In this document: piece by piece, positions 24,898-37,329 of the stretch
Layout: each line of letters opens with the position of its first letter
Position numbering within the stretch: position 1 is the first letter of the stretch
Assembly (NCBI GenBank): GCA_963555705.1
Contig: OY743171.1
Coordinates: 15,437,352-15,501,351, forward strand
Length of the DNA: 64,000 nucleotides
Source of the DNA: Ligustrum vulgare
Taxonomy: Eukaryota; Streptophyta; Magnoliopsida; Lamiales; Oleaceae
Direction of reading: 5' to 3'
Made by a program: the position numbers and the translations under genes
Notes under the pieces: generated by a model
Databases searched by the model: none
Seen by the model: only the letters and a program-made list of their open reading frames with translations
What the model was told of the DNA's origin: nothing

Positions 24898-26804
24898 CTT
24901 GATTGTAGTAAAAAAAATCAAGAAGGCGGAGAATTCAAGAAAATGAAAAAAAGTAGGATCTGAAGAATGTGAGACTTTGTTTATTATTTTAAACTAAAGA
25001 TATGTCATTAAAAAAAAATATAAAAAACTAAATGAGTATGTAACGGAATAATATTTATCACAAATATTTGTATCAATCATAAGAAAAATTGTCACAATTA
25101 TTGTCTCTAACTTGTGATTTCAATCTAAACTCGAGTTTAAAGATATTGTATTGTTCAATTTTTATTTGAATAGTGATAAATTATTTTTGCGTCTGCGCCT
25201 GGGATTGTTATTGCATCATGGCTATTATTGGAGTTTTATAGATATCAAGTTATTAGAAATTTATAACAAAAAATTTTTTTAATGAAAATTATTATTGACT
25301 TTTCACAATACTTTTCATATTATTTTTTAATTATTTTAAGATGTCCATTTTTGTTTCTGTAAAATCTCCTCGCTAACAGTTAGAATAATTTTTTTTTTTT
25401 TTTTTTTACTTTGATTTTTGTAATTTAAGATTGTATATAATTAAAATTGATAGTTGTATTTTTTGTAGTTTAATTATATTTTTGTTATATAAAATAATTC
25501 CATTTACATGCATTTGAACATTTAGGTTATTGCTCCTTCGAATAATTTTCTTAATACTTAAGCCTTAATAAAGTCGGAAGCACCAACTCTCAAAGGTCAT
25601 TATATTTTAAATAGTCGCAAATTCATTGAATTAATTACCTTAGACATTAAAAGAAATCTCTTTTAATTCTTTGTTTTCCATTCAATATAATGGGTCCCTG
25701 GAATTCTTAGAACGTGAGAAATTTGAATCTTGTACGTTTTGATTTAATTTGACACGCAGGATGTTTAGAAAATCAACTTGAAATAATTAATATTATTTAT
25801 TTCTATATTTTGTCAATTCGTCAATATGGAAATCTTTTATTGTCTTCTACGTTTTAGTTTCGTTCTTGAACTAATTCTTGATCACATTCTAATAGCAATC
25901 TTTCGACATGGTCTTTACGTTTTTGAAGATAATGAGTCGGAAGTCATCAGAAGAAAATCTTATTTGATGGTCCATCGTCTTGCGAGGAAAAATGTGGTAG
26001 ATTATTTATTTAACTTTTTGTTCATAGCATATAAAATAAATGATGTTTGTATCATATAAAGTATAGTTGTCTTATTTTGACCGTTTGATATTGTATGGGA
26101 TGTCATGACAAATGAAATAAGGCAGTTATCTTTTACTGGACAACATTACTTCTGTAAATTATATAATATAAGCATATAAAACTTGAACTCACTAAGAGTA
26201 TTTAATGATGTTGGTCCCAAATATCAACATGTAAATATTCAAGAAAATATGTGAATTTATAAATTATATACTATAAGCATATAAAACTTGAAATCACTAA
26301 GAGTATTCAAAGATGCTGGTGCCCAGAGATAACGTGTAAATATATTCAATAATAGATGTGAATTTATGAATGCTAGTTTTAAAGGCTGGTGCTTTGCTTT
26401 CCAATAACACACTCTTCACAAAACTTAAGGGTCCGTTTGCTTTGTTGTTTTCAAGCCTTTTTCAGTTTTCTAAAAAGCTGAAAACTTGCTCCCCTTCGTA
26501 TTTTTAAAAATGTGTATAAAAAACATGCCAAAAATTTGTAAAAAAAAAAAAAAACTCAACAGAATTTTTTCATTTTCAATGTAAAAAATTGAAAATGCTC
26601 AAAATGTTAAAAACAAGTCAATTTTTATGTAAATTACATCCAAGTCCCCTACTCTTCTTCAACACTCACTGGCCACCATCGATACGATGCCACTACCCCC
26701 TCCACCACCACGATGGCGAGAACTTGTCTCATCAATGAGACCAGTTCGTCACGAACATGAGGTATGGTCTGCAGTGGTGGTATTTTGGTTTAGAGAAATG
26801 GTAT

Positions 26805-29200
26805 TGACACGACCCCATCTCGAATCACCCTATGTGGACCCGAGACGTGGCGTGCGCCGATGATGAATGCCAGCTAGATACTGGACCCACCACCGAGGCT
26901 ACTGAAACTTTTCAAATTCTATAAAACTTCTCGTAATACCCCATGATTTTAAAAAAAAATTGACAGAGTTCCCTTTAAATATTGGATATAACCTCCCTGT
27001 AACAAATCAACAAATCCTCAAACCACCACATGTAAAATACTGGGAATCCATATCCCTTCCCATCAACATATCAAAAATCAAAAGAGCTTATGCCTGCCCA
27101 TCTAGTTCTTACTACATATCATCCATTCCACTTACATTTGATACATCAACACATAATTCTAATCAACTAAGTACTTGACAAAACAATAACTCGAGAATGG
27201 ACCGAGTTAAATATATATATACATGGATCCCAAAAGAATGATGAAGACTAGAAACATACAACTAAATGATCTTTGGCTCTTTGGCAGGCTTTCCAACTCC
27301 CTCTCAAAATTCAAAAGTATCCTGGTAGGGAAAAATGTTACAAAAATATGAGATTTTAACTCAGTGAGTGGAGTGTTTAAAAACTGGTCATACTTTTCTC
27401 GTTTATAATTCTTTATAAAATCATTATTTGTTTTGTAACTATAACTTTTGATTGACATAAGAAAAGATTTTACTTATCTGAAAAGCACATCTAGCTGAAA
27501 TGAGAATTTATAAATACTGAAACCATGGCATAAATTGTGATAACTGTCTGATAATACTAAAAATTCGTTGAACTGTACTGAGAAGCTGAAATATTTTTCT
27601 ATGAATAAATATATCATACTGTACTGAAAAGAATCACATCAAAGTGTACCCAATGAACAACTTTACTCAAGTACAGAGTACTCTCGATGTACAAGGCAAA
27701 GCCATTCAAATCTGATAAGCTGATAATCTGATAAACTGTGTCATATGCGCATAGACTGCCCCAAAGGCTAAAGCACCCTAGTACATGGCCCAAAGCCTAT
27801 ATGTGCACAAGAGTGGGTCCCAAAGACCTCTGATAATCTGATAATATGGTCATACACTGTGGAAACGAATTCACATCAGTGCAGAGCAGGTAATATCACC
27901 TGGGTACTTTCTGATGGTTTTTCACAATAATAATTTACATGTAACAAATTCTTTTATAGAATAATGTACTAAATTTATAATTTGATTAGCTTGAGATTTT
28001 AAAAGAAGAAGTCTATAATCATGCTTCTAAACTTGTATTTGCGAAAAGTAGTAATTTCTGTAACTTGTCTACTTAATTGAAAACATGAATCGTATGAAAA
28101 ATTTATGTCATTAGATATTAAAAACTTAACTTTAAGGAAAAATAAGCTTCTCCACTCACAGAGATTGCGACTGAAACCTAGTTGGCTGATAGGCCTGGCC
28201 AATCTCCGTGTCGCCTCCTGAAAATTAAATTAAAACCTTGGATCAACTCCAATAATTACCAATATTTAACAAATGCCCAAAATGAAATAACATCTTATAC
28301 AATAACCACAAATTTCATATGCCTCCAACATTACATCCAACCAACATTCTCTTATGTGAAATATAGCTTCATTATAACTAATATATCATTTATTTAACCA
28401 ATACCTCAATGGAATGCTCATAGACACCAAAATCCCTTTCCAAGAAACTAGTAATGGACTAATTCTTCAACTTAATTACATGGGTAATTTAATCTCCAAA
28501 TAAACATCACCAAATTAAGCATTTAAAAATGAAATAATTTAACATAGGCTCCAATAACTTAATCTTGCCCAAATCATGAATTTAATCCACTATTATAATA
28601 AACCCTAGCATGTAACCACAAAGTATTCAACCAAACTTGAATATTTAGCTCAATATCTTCAAATATTCTATAAATCCATCCAAAATCTAGCATTTAACTC
28701 AAAAATCAAAACCCTAAAATCAACACCATATCTCAAATAAATGGGTATTGCATTACCTCTCGAAAGTGAAAATGAAGTCTTGAATGTTGAATGAAATTCC
28801 CCCTTTTTCCTTCTCTTTTCTTCCTTCCTTTTTCTTTTTTTTTTTTTTTTTTATTTTCCTTTCATCCTCCGATTTTTCCCCTCTGCGTAACCCCTCTCTC
28901 TCTCTCTCGTAGTGTGTATGTGTTTTGGTTTGGTTGAATTTGTTTTGTCTACTAATGCCAAGACAATTTAAGTTTGGCTAGAATTTCATGTTGGGTCCTC
29001 CATTTATATATGCATATATACCCATTAATCCTTAACTATACATAATGATGAGTAAAACCTTCAACTTATCATAAAATTTAAATGATCCCCAAAAATTCCA
29101 CTCATTAAAATTGGTCCCCACTTGGACTAAATTGGTCAAAAATAAATGTAGACTTGATAAAATAATTATTTGACTTGTAAAATTAAAGTGGGTTGTGATA
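26805..29200 (+). mobile_element. putative solo LTR of a gypsy-type element, about 2.4 kb
   Basis: Starts TGACACGACCCC and ends GGTTGTGATA. Bounded by the 5-bp duplication GGTAT (26800-26804 and 29201-29205). The other palindrome arm (about 21115-21145) shows the empty site, GAACTATACCATTTCTC on that strand. A TG start, 5-bp duplication, length and lack of any coding frame fit a solo LTR left by recombination between two LTRs. The terminal CA has become TA. Contains T-runs and a (CT)n stretch at about 28893-28908. A large non-autonomous TIR element is less likely, given the 5-bp duplication. Confidence 0.75.
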
Positions 29201-29438
29201 GGTATAGTTCTTTGTAAATGCAATTCTCGGATCTCAGTAAAAAATTGGAAGATGAACTTATCAAAATTACTATGCCAAGCCATCTACTTTGATGCATATG
29301 AAAGAAAATAGTGGGGTGGGTGACACTGGGAGTTGGGGTGGGAAAGTGACGCTGCAATTTCACAGCTAGGGTTTGGGAATGGGGTGGGAATGGTAATGAG
29401 CGGCGGCAAGGTTGGGGTGGGATGGAGGTTGAAGATGA

Positions 29439-29902
29439 GGACTTTCTTATACATCTTTGAAAGTTTTGGACCTCTGGTGCAGTTTTTCTATTTAATATAT
29501 TTCTCAAAAATAAAAACCAAACGGTTTTCACTTTCAAGCTCTTCTATGAAATAGTTTTTCAAATGAGGAATCAAACATATTTTCAAAATTCCTAAAATAG
29601 ACACACAAATCTCAAAATTAAAATTGAATTCAAAATTTAAAACTAAAAAACAAACAGAACACAACTTAAATTCAATTTTTATCATTCCAAAACGTCATGT
29701 TTTCATAAGTATAACCATTATCGTTTATGAGGCTCAGCCTTTTATGCCAGATTAAAGAATTATTATAATGTAAAATTTATTGTAGCAGAGCTATTATCAA
29801 CTAATGGTTTAGCCTGTAGAGTACAGATTTCATTGTTTTGAAAGTAGAAATTATGTATTTGTTATTCTAATAAATTCTGGTGAGACTTTAATGGATTCTT
29901 GT

Positions 29903-29975
<73 letters not shown>

Positions 29976-30163
29976 TTTTTATCTAAGAGCTCGTTTGATG
30001 TAGGATATTCTAGAAGAAATTTTAATTTTTGGGAGAATGTATGGTTAAAAAGAGACTGGAATGTGTGAAAGTTGTGAATTCCATAAAAATTTATAGTTGA
30101 AAATGAATGTGAAGAAAAAACTGTACAAAATGTTCTAGACCAAATGGTGGCTAACTTCTCTAA
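29439..30163. other. intergenic DNA with (AT)n tract
   Basis: No supported gene. (AT)n at 29906-29967 is followed by a T-run. 29990-30160 resembles the AT-rich GTTTGATGTAGGATATTC...GACCAAATGGTGG type of short TIR-like sequence, but I could not fix its ends. Confidence 0.6.
29906..29980. repeat. (AT)n plus poly-T microsatellite
   Basis: About 31 AT units, then about 14 T. Confidence 0.95.
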
Positions 30164-30203
30164 AGAGATCAAATTCCAAAATATGATTATTTTTTAGCAC
30201 AAG

Positions 30204-31122
30204 TGAAAACACTAAAGCTAGATAAAACTGAAAATTAATTTTAAATTACTTGTTAAGACACAGGATAGGCAATAATCAGTATATGTGATAACCATTTTTT
30301 TTTAACTATTTTGACTAGTTCGTTCAAGTTAGATCAGTGTTCATGACTGTTGTTAAATGATTACAGAAATTAAACAAAAGCAGCAAACTAACACACCAGA
30401 AATAACGAGGTAAACCCCGAAGAAAAGAATTTACGACTCCCCATGCCACAAGTCAAGTAATCCATTAATTAAATTGATCAACATTATAGTAGTATCCATT
30501 TTGTGATTTCACAAAATTAACAAAAACAATCAACAGAGCTAAGAATGCTCCCTAAATTTCTTCTCTTTTTTGACTTGTTGATGAAGTGGAATCAAACTCC
30601 GGTTTTGACTATATTGCCATTTTCCTATTGTACTTGGTCACAACCTCTTCTTGGATTAAGAATCTTCGCTCATAATTTCACACGAAGAAGCTTAATCAAC
30701 TTATAGATTGTACATTAATGCATAGTTATTTTGTTTCTTCAATAAGTTGAAAACATTAAATTTGAAAGATTTCAAAGAAGTGCCACGTTCTACGTAGCTG
30801 TAAGCAGTCGACCGGAGATGTTAACTAGAAGTAACATGTTATTGATGGAAGTGAATCCTTTGCAGCAAGAACGTGAGAAAAATATGTTTTCAAAACATTA
30901 TCATCCATCCATGCATAAATAATATTACTTATACATCAAGTTCATTACACGTAAGAAATTATTTTCATACCTAAAGATTTACATTAAATACACAAGTATA
31001 ATTTTTTGTAATAATTCAAATATTTTCTAGACTTTTTAAGGTTAAAATAAGGAGAGGCAATATGTAAATAATCTTAGCTTATTATAACCAATTTAACTAA
31101 TTTGAAAATATCTAGTATAGCA
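30204..31122 (-). repeat. copia LTR, left copy (minus orientation)
   Basis: Homologous to 36338-37018 in the same orientation: GTGAAAA...CTAAA start, GTAAACCCCGAAG in the middle, GAAAATATCTAG near the end. On the minus strand it begins TGCTATACTAG and ends GTTTTCA. The two copies are well diverged (indels, many substitutions), so the insertion is old or they come from different insertions. A 12-bp direct repeat, AGAGATCAAATT, lies at 30164-30175 and 31123-31134. Confidence 0.75.
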
Positions 31123-31160
31123 AGAGATCAAATTAACACGAGTTGTAATATAATACAAGA

Positions 31161-31690
31161 GAGCATTGATGTGAAAAATCGCAAGTGTACGATATCACTT
31201 CCACGTAATAAAGTGGATAAAGAGTCTTAGTTATCGTCCTACAGAGATTGTAACTGAGTACCGAAATGCGTTAATTCTTAACTCTATTTGAACAGTTAAA
31301 AGATGAGATTTTTATCTAAACTAGATTATCTAACTAAAAACAAATAAATAAAACGTAATTTTTTTTTTTTGGTAAAGTTGTGAATAAAAGGTTGGGATTT
31401 ACGATTTCACATAGTCAATACTCTTAATTCCACTCTTCAAGTTTTAATCTTAATGATGTGGTCAATCGAGTTAACTTATGCATGTGAAACTACTATATCG
31501 AGTTTAAATTAACTCTATCTAATTAATCAACCGTGTTTCTAGACAACAGGTTATAATGATTAGGTACATTAAACACAAGAACTCAAAAATAAATCACGAT
31601 AACGATAAACGTATTTCTATATCGTTCATTCAATAATCAAGTTTTATTCCTAGATCTGGTTCATTAGCTCACCTCTGGGATTATGAAAAT
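31161..31690 (-). repeat. Athila-like LTR 3' fragment, inverted
   Basis: The reverse complement matches the 3' third of an Athila-type LTR: AGAGGTGAGCTAAT...CAGATCTAGG, then GGACGATAA...CCACTTTATTAC, then CGTACACTTGCGATTTTTCAC. The same landmarks occur at about 3605-4115 in the plus-strand Athila element. It abuts, head to tail-end, a plus-strand LTR that starts at 31691. Confidence 0.75.
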
Positions 31691-33540
31691 TGATAAGTGT
31701 ATTTTATATACTTATTTATCTATCAAAATTATGATATTATATCGTTTTTCGTGAATAAGTTCTACTTGATTATTATTATTTGTCATCATTTCAGGTTTTA
31801 TCCCAAAATCAAGAAAAATGAGGAATTGAAGCAATTACTCAACAATTGGATGAAAAAACTAAATTTTGAATGCAATTGGCGATAAAATAAAGAACAAGGG
31901 AATCAATAGCTTAATTGCACAATTGAAGAGACTCAAGGACCAACTTGAATTGTTTGAAATAATTGGGGTCTTAAAGTAAAAGATTGCTAAATGCAATTAG
32001 GCTTATAAAAATCAATAAAATAAGAACTCTCTTGGGCCCAAATCAAAGTGGGCAGCAGCTTTGAGTTATTAAACACAAGAATTTAGGTTGGAAGAATGTG
32101 TGACACACTGCTGGGAGGAAATTAGGTTGCACTCGGGGAGCTTAGAGCATCCGCATTGAATGTGTTAAAGTAGATGTTAGTGACACAAGTTAGTAAGGGG
32201 TTGAATTAGTGTCTACATTGGATATGTTAAAATACAAGTTAAGAGAATCTTTTTAACTAGATGTTAACTTTCTTGTTAAACTTAGCAAACCTTTTAACTG
32301 ATGACATGGCAATGTTAAATCGAAAATGTCCAATGGTGGACGTCTATTCCCAAAACCCCCACCCCATCCCATCCCATCCCATCCCCTATTTGTTCCTTTT
32401 TCTTTTTATTCTTTATTCTTAAATTTCTTAACATCGATAAAACAAAATAAATTTTTTTATTGATTTCATATTATATAATTTAATGAGATCTTCAAAATGA
32501 GTACCATATTAATATATTAATTTTTCTATTTTAAATATAAATATTTATTATATTCTTGAACTTAACTAGAAATTAACATATCCATTGTTGCAATAATGGA
32601 TGTGTTAACTTTAACATGTACAAGTGTCATTTAACATCTATTTTTTGACTATGTGGCTAGCTAAAGTTAACACATCCAATGCGGATGCTCTTAGAGGATA
32701 TATATACTTAGAGATGGCAATGCCCGCCCCACCCCCCACCCAATGAGTAGATTATCAAAATCGTACCTGCGCCCATTACCCGTTAAATCAAAACGGGGCG
32801 GGTCGGGGCTGGTATCAAAACGAGGCATCCCCGATCTGCCCCAACCATTTTTTTTTTAAACATAGTTTTCTTCAAATTTCTAACTTTTTTCCCCATTCAA
32901 AAAAAGTAAAAGTTAAAACAATCGAGTACTCAATTCATCACAAAATCAAAGATGCTATCATAATAATAAAATTCGACAATTTCAACAAAAAGATAGAGAT
33001 ATGAATTTGTGGTTGCTTGTGGTCACTTATGAATTCCTAGGTAATTTAATGCGTTTAGCTAAGGAGAACTCTGACCCGCTGTAGAGATATATGGTTGACT
33101 TAGTTAAATAAGCCTAATTTGAACTCGAGAGAGGTAAATTGATACAAGCATGAATTCGACCAAATACAATTTTAGAAAGCAATTTGAGATGAGAAATTAA
33201 GTTAGCACAATACTTCAAAATCGTTAGTCCCGATATTCATTTAATTGTTAGAAAATCCACCACTTTATTTCTTGCTTTGTTAGTTACTTTTAGTTTTAAA
33301 TTTTTATTTTTATTTTTATTTAATTGAACTTTTTATTTCATTGATTTTCAATTCTTTGTCGTTTTAGGATTATTTGGAAATTTATTTTCTTAGTTAGTTT
33401 TTCTTAGTTTTAGGAATATTTTGAATAAAATTAAATCGATAACAAATAAATAGTTCTCGTGAGATCGACAATTCGAACTAAAAAATGTCCACTTTTACTA
33501 CTTATTAACGATATCGTGCACTTGAGATTTCACACAAACA
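31691..33540 (+). repeat. Athila-like LTR, plus strand, probably solo, with nested MITE
   Basis: Starts TGATAAGTGTATTTTATATAC, the same start as the Athila LTR at 9648. It ends near GATATCGTGCACTTGAGATTTCAC at about 33534-33540, again an Athila LTR end. No primer site or gag follows. It contains the 546-bp MITE at 32145-32690 and a GC-rich segment at 32705-32850 (CCCGCCCCACC...GGGGCGGGTCGGGG) that looks like a further small insertion. TATA-like GGATATATATACTTAG at 32696-32711. Confidence 0.7.
32145..32690. mobile_element. Harbinger/Tourist-like MITE, 546 bp
   Basis: Inverted ends GAGCATCCGCATTGAATGTG and CACATCCAATGCGGATGCTC, duplication TTA at 32142-32144 and 32691-32693. Ends and duplication resemble the 309-bp MITE at 23810. 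No ORF. Contains repeated CCCATCCCATCCCATCC at about 32360. Confidence 0.88.
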
Positions 33541-33700
33541 AAAACAAATCATGATATCAATGAATTAATGGTCAGTTAATTCATGCATTAATAAAAAAAA
33601 TACATGTAATGTAATCATTACGTAAAACTTGAATTATGAAATTATAGGCGTAAAACTATGTCACATCACTAATCCCAACAAGAAGTTTAGTTGATCATAG
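33541..33700. other. AT-rich junction sequence
   Basis: Between the Athila-like LTR end and the first recognisable integrase sequence of the minus-strand copia. Nothing identified. Confidence 0.4.
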
Positions 33701-36325
33701 TCGAAGAAATAAAAACACAATAAATAATGGAAATACAAATCATGAATTTATCAAATTAACATAATAAAAGAAATTCTTGCACCAAGAATTGCTTCCACAA
33801 ATTGATATCTCAAAGACATCTGACTTGTCTCTAAAGAAATCTACCCAAGTATACCTGGGAAAGTCATCTACACATAAACAAGTATATATTTTCTACTGAG
33901 ACTCTCAGTCTGAATAGGTCTCATCAAGTCCTTATATAAAAGTTCTAGTACATGAGATGTAGTAAGAAACTAAACTTGTTTTTGTATATTCCTAGTATGT
34001 TTACCTTTAAACATTAACCGCACACATTTTCGGGCTTTTCAATGAGCTTAGGAATTCCACAAATTGAATCAATCTTAGTAAGTCTTATCAAGTCATCATA
34101 GTTCAAGTGTTCTAATCATTTGTGCCACAATTTGTAGTATCAATCTTAGATGCACGAAAAGTAACATGATGGTTAATAATGTAACCATTATGACTAGATC
34201 TAGTCTCGCGCATAACAAAATCACTATTCTGTTCTAACACTTTGCATGAATCTCTTGTGAACATGATCATAAGATTATTATCACAATAATCAAATCAGCT
34301 TTTAGGTCTACAATAAACAGTACATTAGTAAGAAGAGGTAGTCCATCAACTATAATTGTCCATTCACTTTTAATTCTACTTTGAGATCCATCACCAAAGA
34401 TAACTAATCCACCTACATAACTTTTGAAGTTGGTCAATATAGAACGACTTCTTTTCATATTTCTAGAACAGCCACTATCAAAATATCATGAGTTAGGAAC
34501 AATTAAATTATACGAAAATTTTGAATACAAGACAATTCATATCAATTTTTTCTTATACAAACTTGTTTCGCTCTAGTATCCAGTGTTTGTTGTTTGTTAA
34601 GCTCACCTACAAGATTTTTGTATGATAGTTAGTGAAGAAAATAATGTTCATATTAACTACAGAAAGTACATATTATGTAATGTTGCACCTTACTTTTTTT
34701 ATATGTAACTTGATACATGGGATGTCTACAAGAAACATTTTAAACAGCAGAACCTCCCTGTAAGAGTCCAATTTTATTTCAAATGTGGAGCCTATGATGT
34801 CTGTAATTGTGTCTAGTTTTACGTCTGTAATCTATAATGTTCTATCTGAATTTAGGTCAGTTCAACTATCAGAACAGGTTTCTCTAACAAACACCAAAGG
34901 TTTGGACACCTTCTCTTTTCCTTTTCTTTTATATCCTAAAACCTCCTTAATATTTGATGTTCTTCAAAACTTAGAACTTCACTTAGATGAGAGGCACTAA
35001 AGATCAGTTGTTATTTCTTTTCTAGTTTCAACTTTTGTTAGAGTTTCTTTTTCAATGGTGTCTGCTGAATTTGCTCCTTTGATGAACTCTATCATTGCAT
35101 GGACAGTCATGTTCCTCTCTCATTCTTTCTCCAAACTTTTATTTAGTACATTGCAGTTACTGCAAACATGGCTTAAACATTCTAGCTCTCTAACCTTTGA
35201 GTTTGAACCTGCAGCATGACATACAACCGGTCATAAAGAGTATGGAAGTTTACTGTAAATAGTACCTCATCATCGACAATTCTGTCCTCCTTATCTGAGT
35301 TAGATTATCATTCATCTTCTTCAATCCAAGTGATGTTCATGGCTTTCTTCGTAAGAGGTTTTTCAGTGTATTGGCACATTCAAATTCTATATGTCCATAA
35401 CCTTACATTCGTGACATTGAATGTGATTTTCAGTTCTTTTCTTGGATGTAGTAGAGAATTGTCTTGGATTATTGAACACTTTAATCTTTTGAGGTTGAAA
35501 CCTTTTGCCTTTTCTTTTTGATTGTTTTTGAGAAATATCTTAAATTGTTTAGTGAGCATAGTCATGTGTTCATCGAGATCGTCTTCCTCACCATCAACTT
35601 TTTCTTCATATTTTTTCAACTTTGAAGGTAATTTCAGGTCCTTTTTCTTTCTTTCTTTTGGGATAATGCCGTTCATATTTCATCAAGGATCCAACCAATT
35701 CTTCAACCGTCATAGTTTCAATATCTTTGCTTTCTACAAGGACCATTATTTTGGAATGAAATCATTTAGACAAAGATCTAAGAATTTTCTTTACGGTTTT
35801 GCACTCTGGACACTTCTTTCCTAAGGTATATGTTGAATTGGTGATGTCACTAAAGCGTAGCATAGAAATCATTAAATAGTTCATCTTCTCTCATCATCAT
35901 TTGTTCGAATTCTAAGATAAGTATCTAGAGCTTGGACAACTTAGTAACAATAGTTCCTTCATGGACAATCTAGACAATATTCCAAACATCCTTGGCAGCC
36001 TTGCAATTAGAGATCAAATGAAACTGATTACGATCCAAAAAAATGGCATTCAAAGCTTTGGAATTCCAACTAAAACTATTGTATTCAGTAGTGACCCACT
36101 TTTCTGCCTTTTTCGCTCTTACTATCTCATTTTCAACTACGTGAGTTCTCCCCCCCCCCCCCCATAAACAATGGAATGCCAAGATTTTTAATCTAGGAAT
36201 TGGATATAGACCTACATCCTAATTTTCCAATATGAATAATTATTCTCATCTAGAACAAGTGTCTAAAAGGTGCTCCATCCATATCTGGGTTTCTCAAAAG
36301 ATTACACCTTTAAAAGTACACCCAT
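33700..36325 (-). pseudogene. copia gag-protease-integrase remnant, heavily decayed
   Basis: On the minus strand: a primer-site-like TGGTATCAAAATGG (36335-36322), then gag with KAEKWVTTEYNSF and NSKALNAIF (about 36090-36000), then DEHMTMLTKQF and KNNQKEKAKGF (about 35570-35490), a ruined zinc knuckle, then protease/GAG-pre-integrase RRSILTNFKSYVGG and VIFGDGSQSRIKS (34458-34330), then an integrase start near 33870 reading VDDFPRYTWVDFFRDK. Many frameshifts and stops. RT and RNase H are missing: the left side is replaced by the Athila-like LTR pieces. The gag style differs from the two other copia elements here, so it is another lineage. Confidence 0.75.
36150..36163. repeat. poly-C run, 14 C
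   Basis: Fourteen C in a row inside the decayed copia gag. Confidence 0.95.
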
Positions 36326-36337
36326 TTTGATACCAAG

Positions 36338-37018
36338 TGAAAATGCTAAACCTATAAAAGCTAAGAATTAATTTTCATATACTTGTTAAAACACTAGATA
36401 GAGAGTAATTAGTATAGGTGATAACTAATTTTTAATTATTAGTACTAGTTCTTGCAGCTTAGATTAGTGTTTGTGACCGCTATTAAATGACTACAAAAAT
36501 TAAATGATAAAATATAAGACTAGATATAATGTGGTAAACCCCGAAGGGAAAATTCTTTTTGTGATTTCGCAAAATTCACAGAAACAATGAAAAGGTTTAA
36601 GAACACTCTACGAGTTTGTTCTCCTTTTAAGTTTTTGATGAAGTGATATCAAACCCTCCAGTCTTGAATTTATCGCCACTTACCTATTTTACTCAGGCTT
36701 GGATTAAGAGCCTCGCTCTTAATGTCACGCCAAGAAGCTCAATAAACTTATGGATTGTACACGAACGTATAGTTATTTTGTATTATTCAATGAGATAATT
36801 AAGAAAATATTAGTTTTGAAAGATTCCAATGAAGTGCCACATTGTGCCTAGCTGTAATTAGTCAATTGGAGATGTTAACTAGGAGTAACATATCGATGAT
36901 GAGTAAATAATTTAAATATTTATTGTATTTGTTAAGGTTCAAACAAGGAAAGACAATAAGTAAAAAATCTTAACTTATTATAACTTATTTAACTAAATTG
37001 AAAATATCTAGGATGGCA
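36338..37018 (-). repeat. copia LTR, right copy (5' LTR on minus strand)
   Basis: On the minus strand it begins TGCCATCCTAG and ends CATTTTCA, two bases before the primer-site-like TGGTATCAAAATGG. About 680 bp against about 920 bp for the left copy, through deletions. No clear 5-bp duplication (flanks ACAAG at the left copy and GACAA here). Confidence 0.75.
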
Positions 37019-37329
37019 GACAATATTGTGTCATATATGGAATGCAGTGTGAACTTCTATCTTCCAGATTTGGCAAATAACCTTACCATTCCAAGATCAC
37101 CACAAAACTTACCATTCTCAGTTCTTACCATACACTATTAGTACATGTAACTCTTCTTAGACTTCAATATTTCGACTATTGAAAAAATAAATTGTGAATT
37201 AAGTAAGCCGATAAGAAAAAATGGTAAAAGTAATAAATAAATATTTTTACAATGAAAAAGGTTAAGTTTTTAAATCCCCTATATCTATCAAATTATGTAA
37301 TTTTCCATGTGAACTTATTCACCATTTAT
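37019..37329. other. AT-rich sequence, nothing recognised
   Basis: No gene or repeat ends seen. A/T-rich with short homopolymers. Confidence 0.4.

Larger units (their letters stand above)
20872..29438. repeat. large imperfect palindrome (inverted repeat), arms about 2.8 kb
   Basis: The left arm runs about 20872-23675. The right arm runs from about 23750 to 26804 and resumes at 29206-29438. Matching landmarks in opposite orientation: 20960-21150 with 29206-29390; 21180-21260 (TCGTGACGA, GAGACAAGTTCTCGCCATC) with 26700-26760; 22030-22120 with 25900-26000; 23380-23640 with 24122-24390. The spacer is about 75 bases. Two later insertions interrupt the right arm (a MITE and a putative solo LTR), and a 150-160 bp unit is triplicated in the right arm only. 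No transposase frame was found and no flanking duplication could be established. It could be a foldback-type or MULE-derived element, or an inverted duplication. Confidence 0.88.

Noticed and set aside
25826..26059. 77-codon frame in the palindrome right arm
   Set aside because: The mirrored left arm does not keep an equivalent open frame, and no domain is recognisable.
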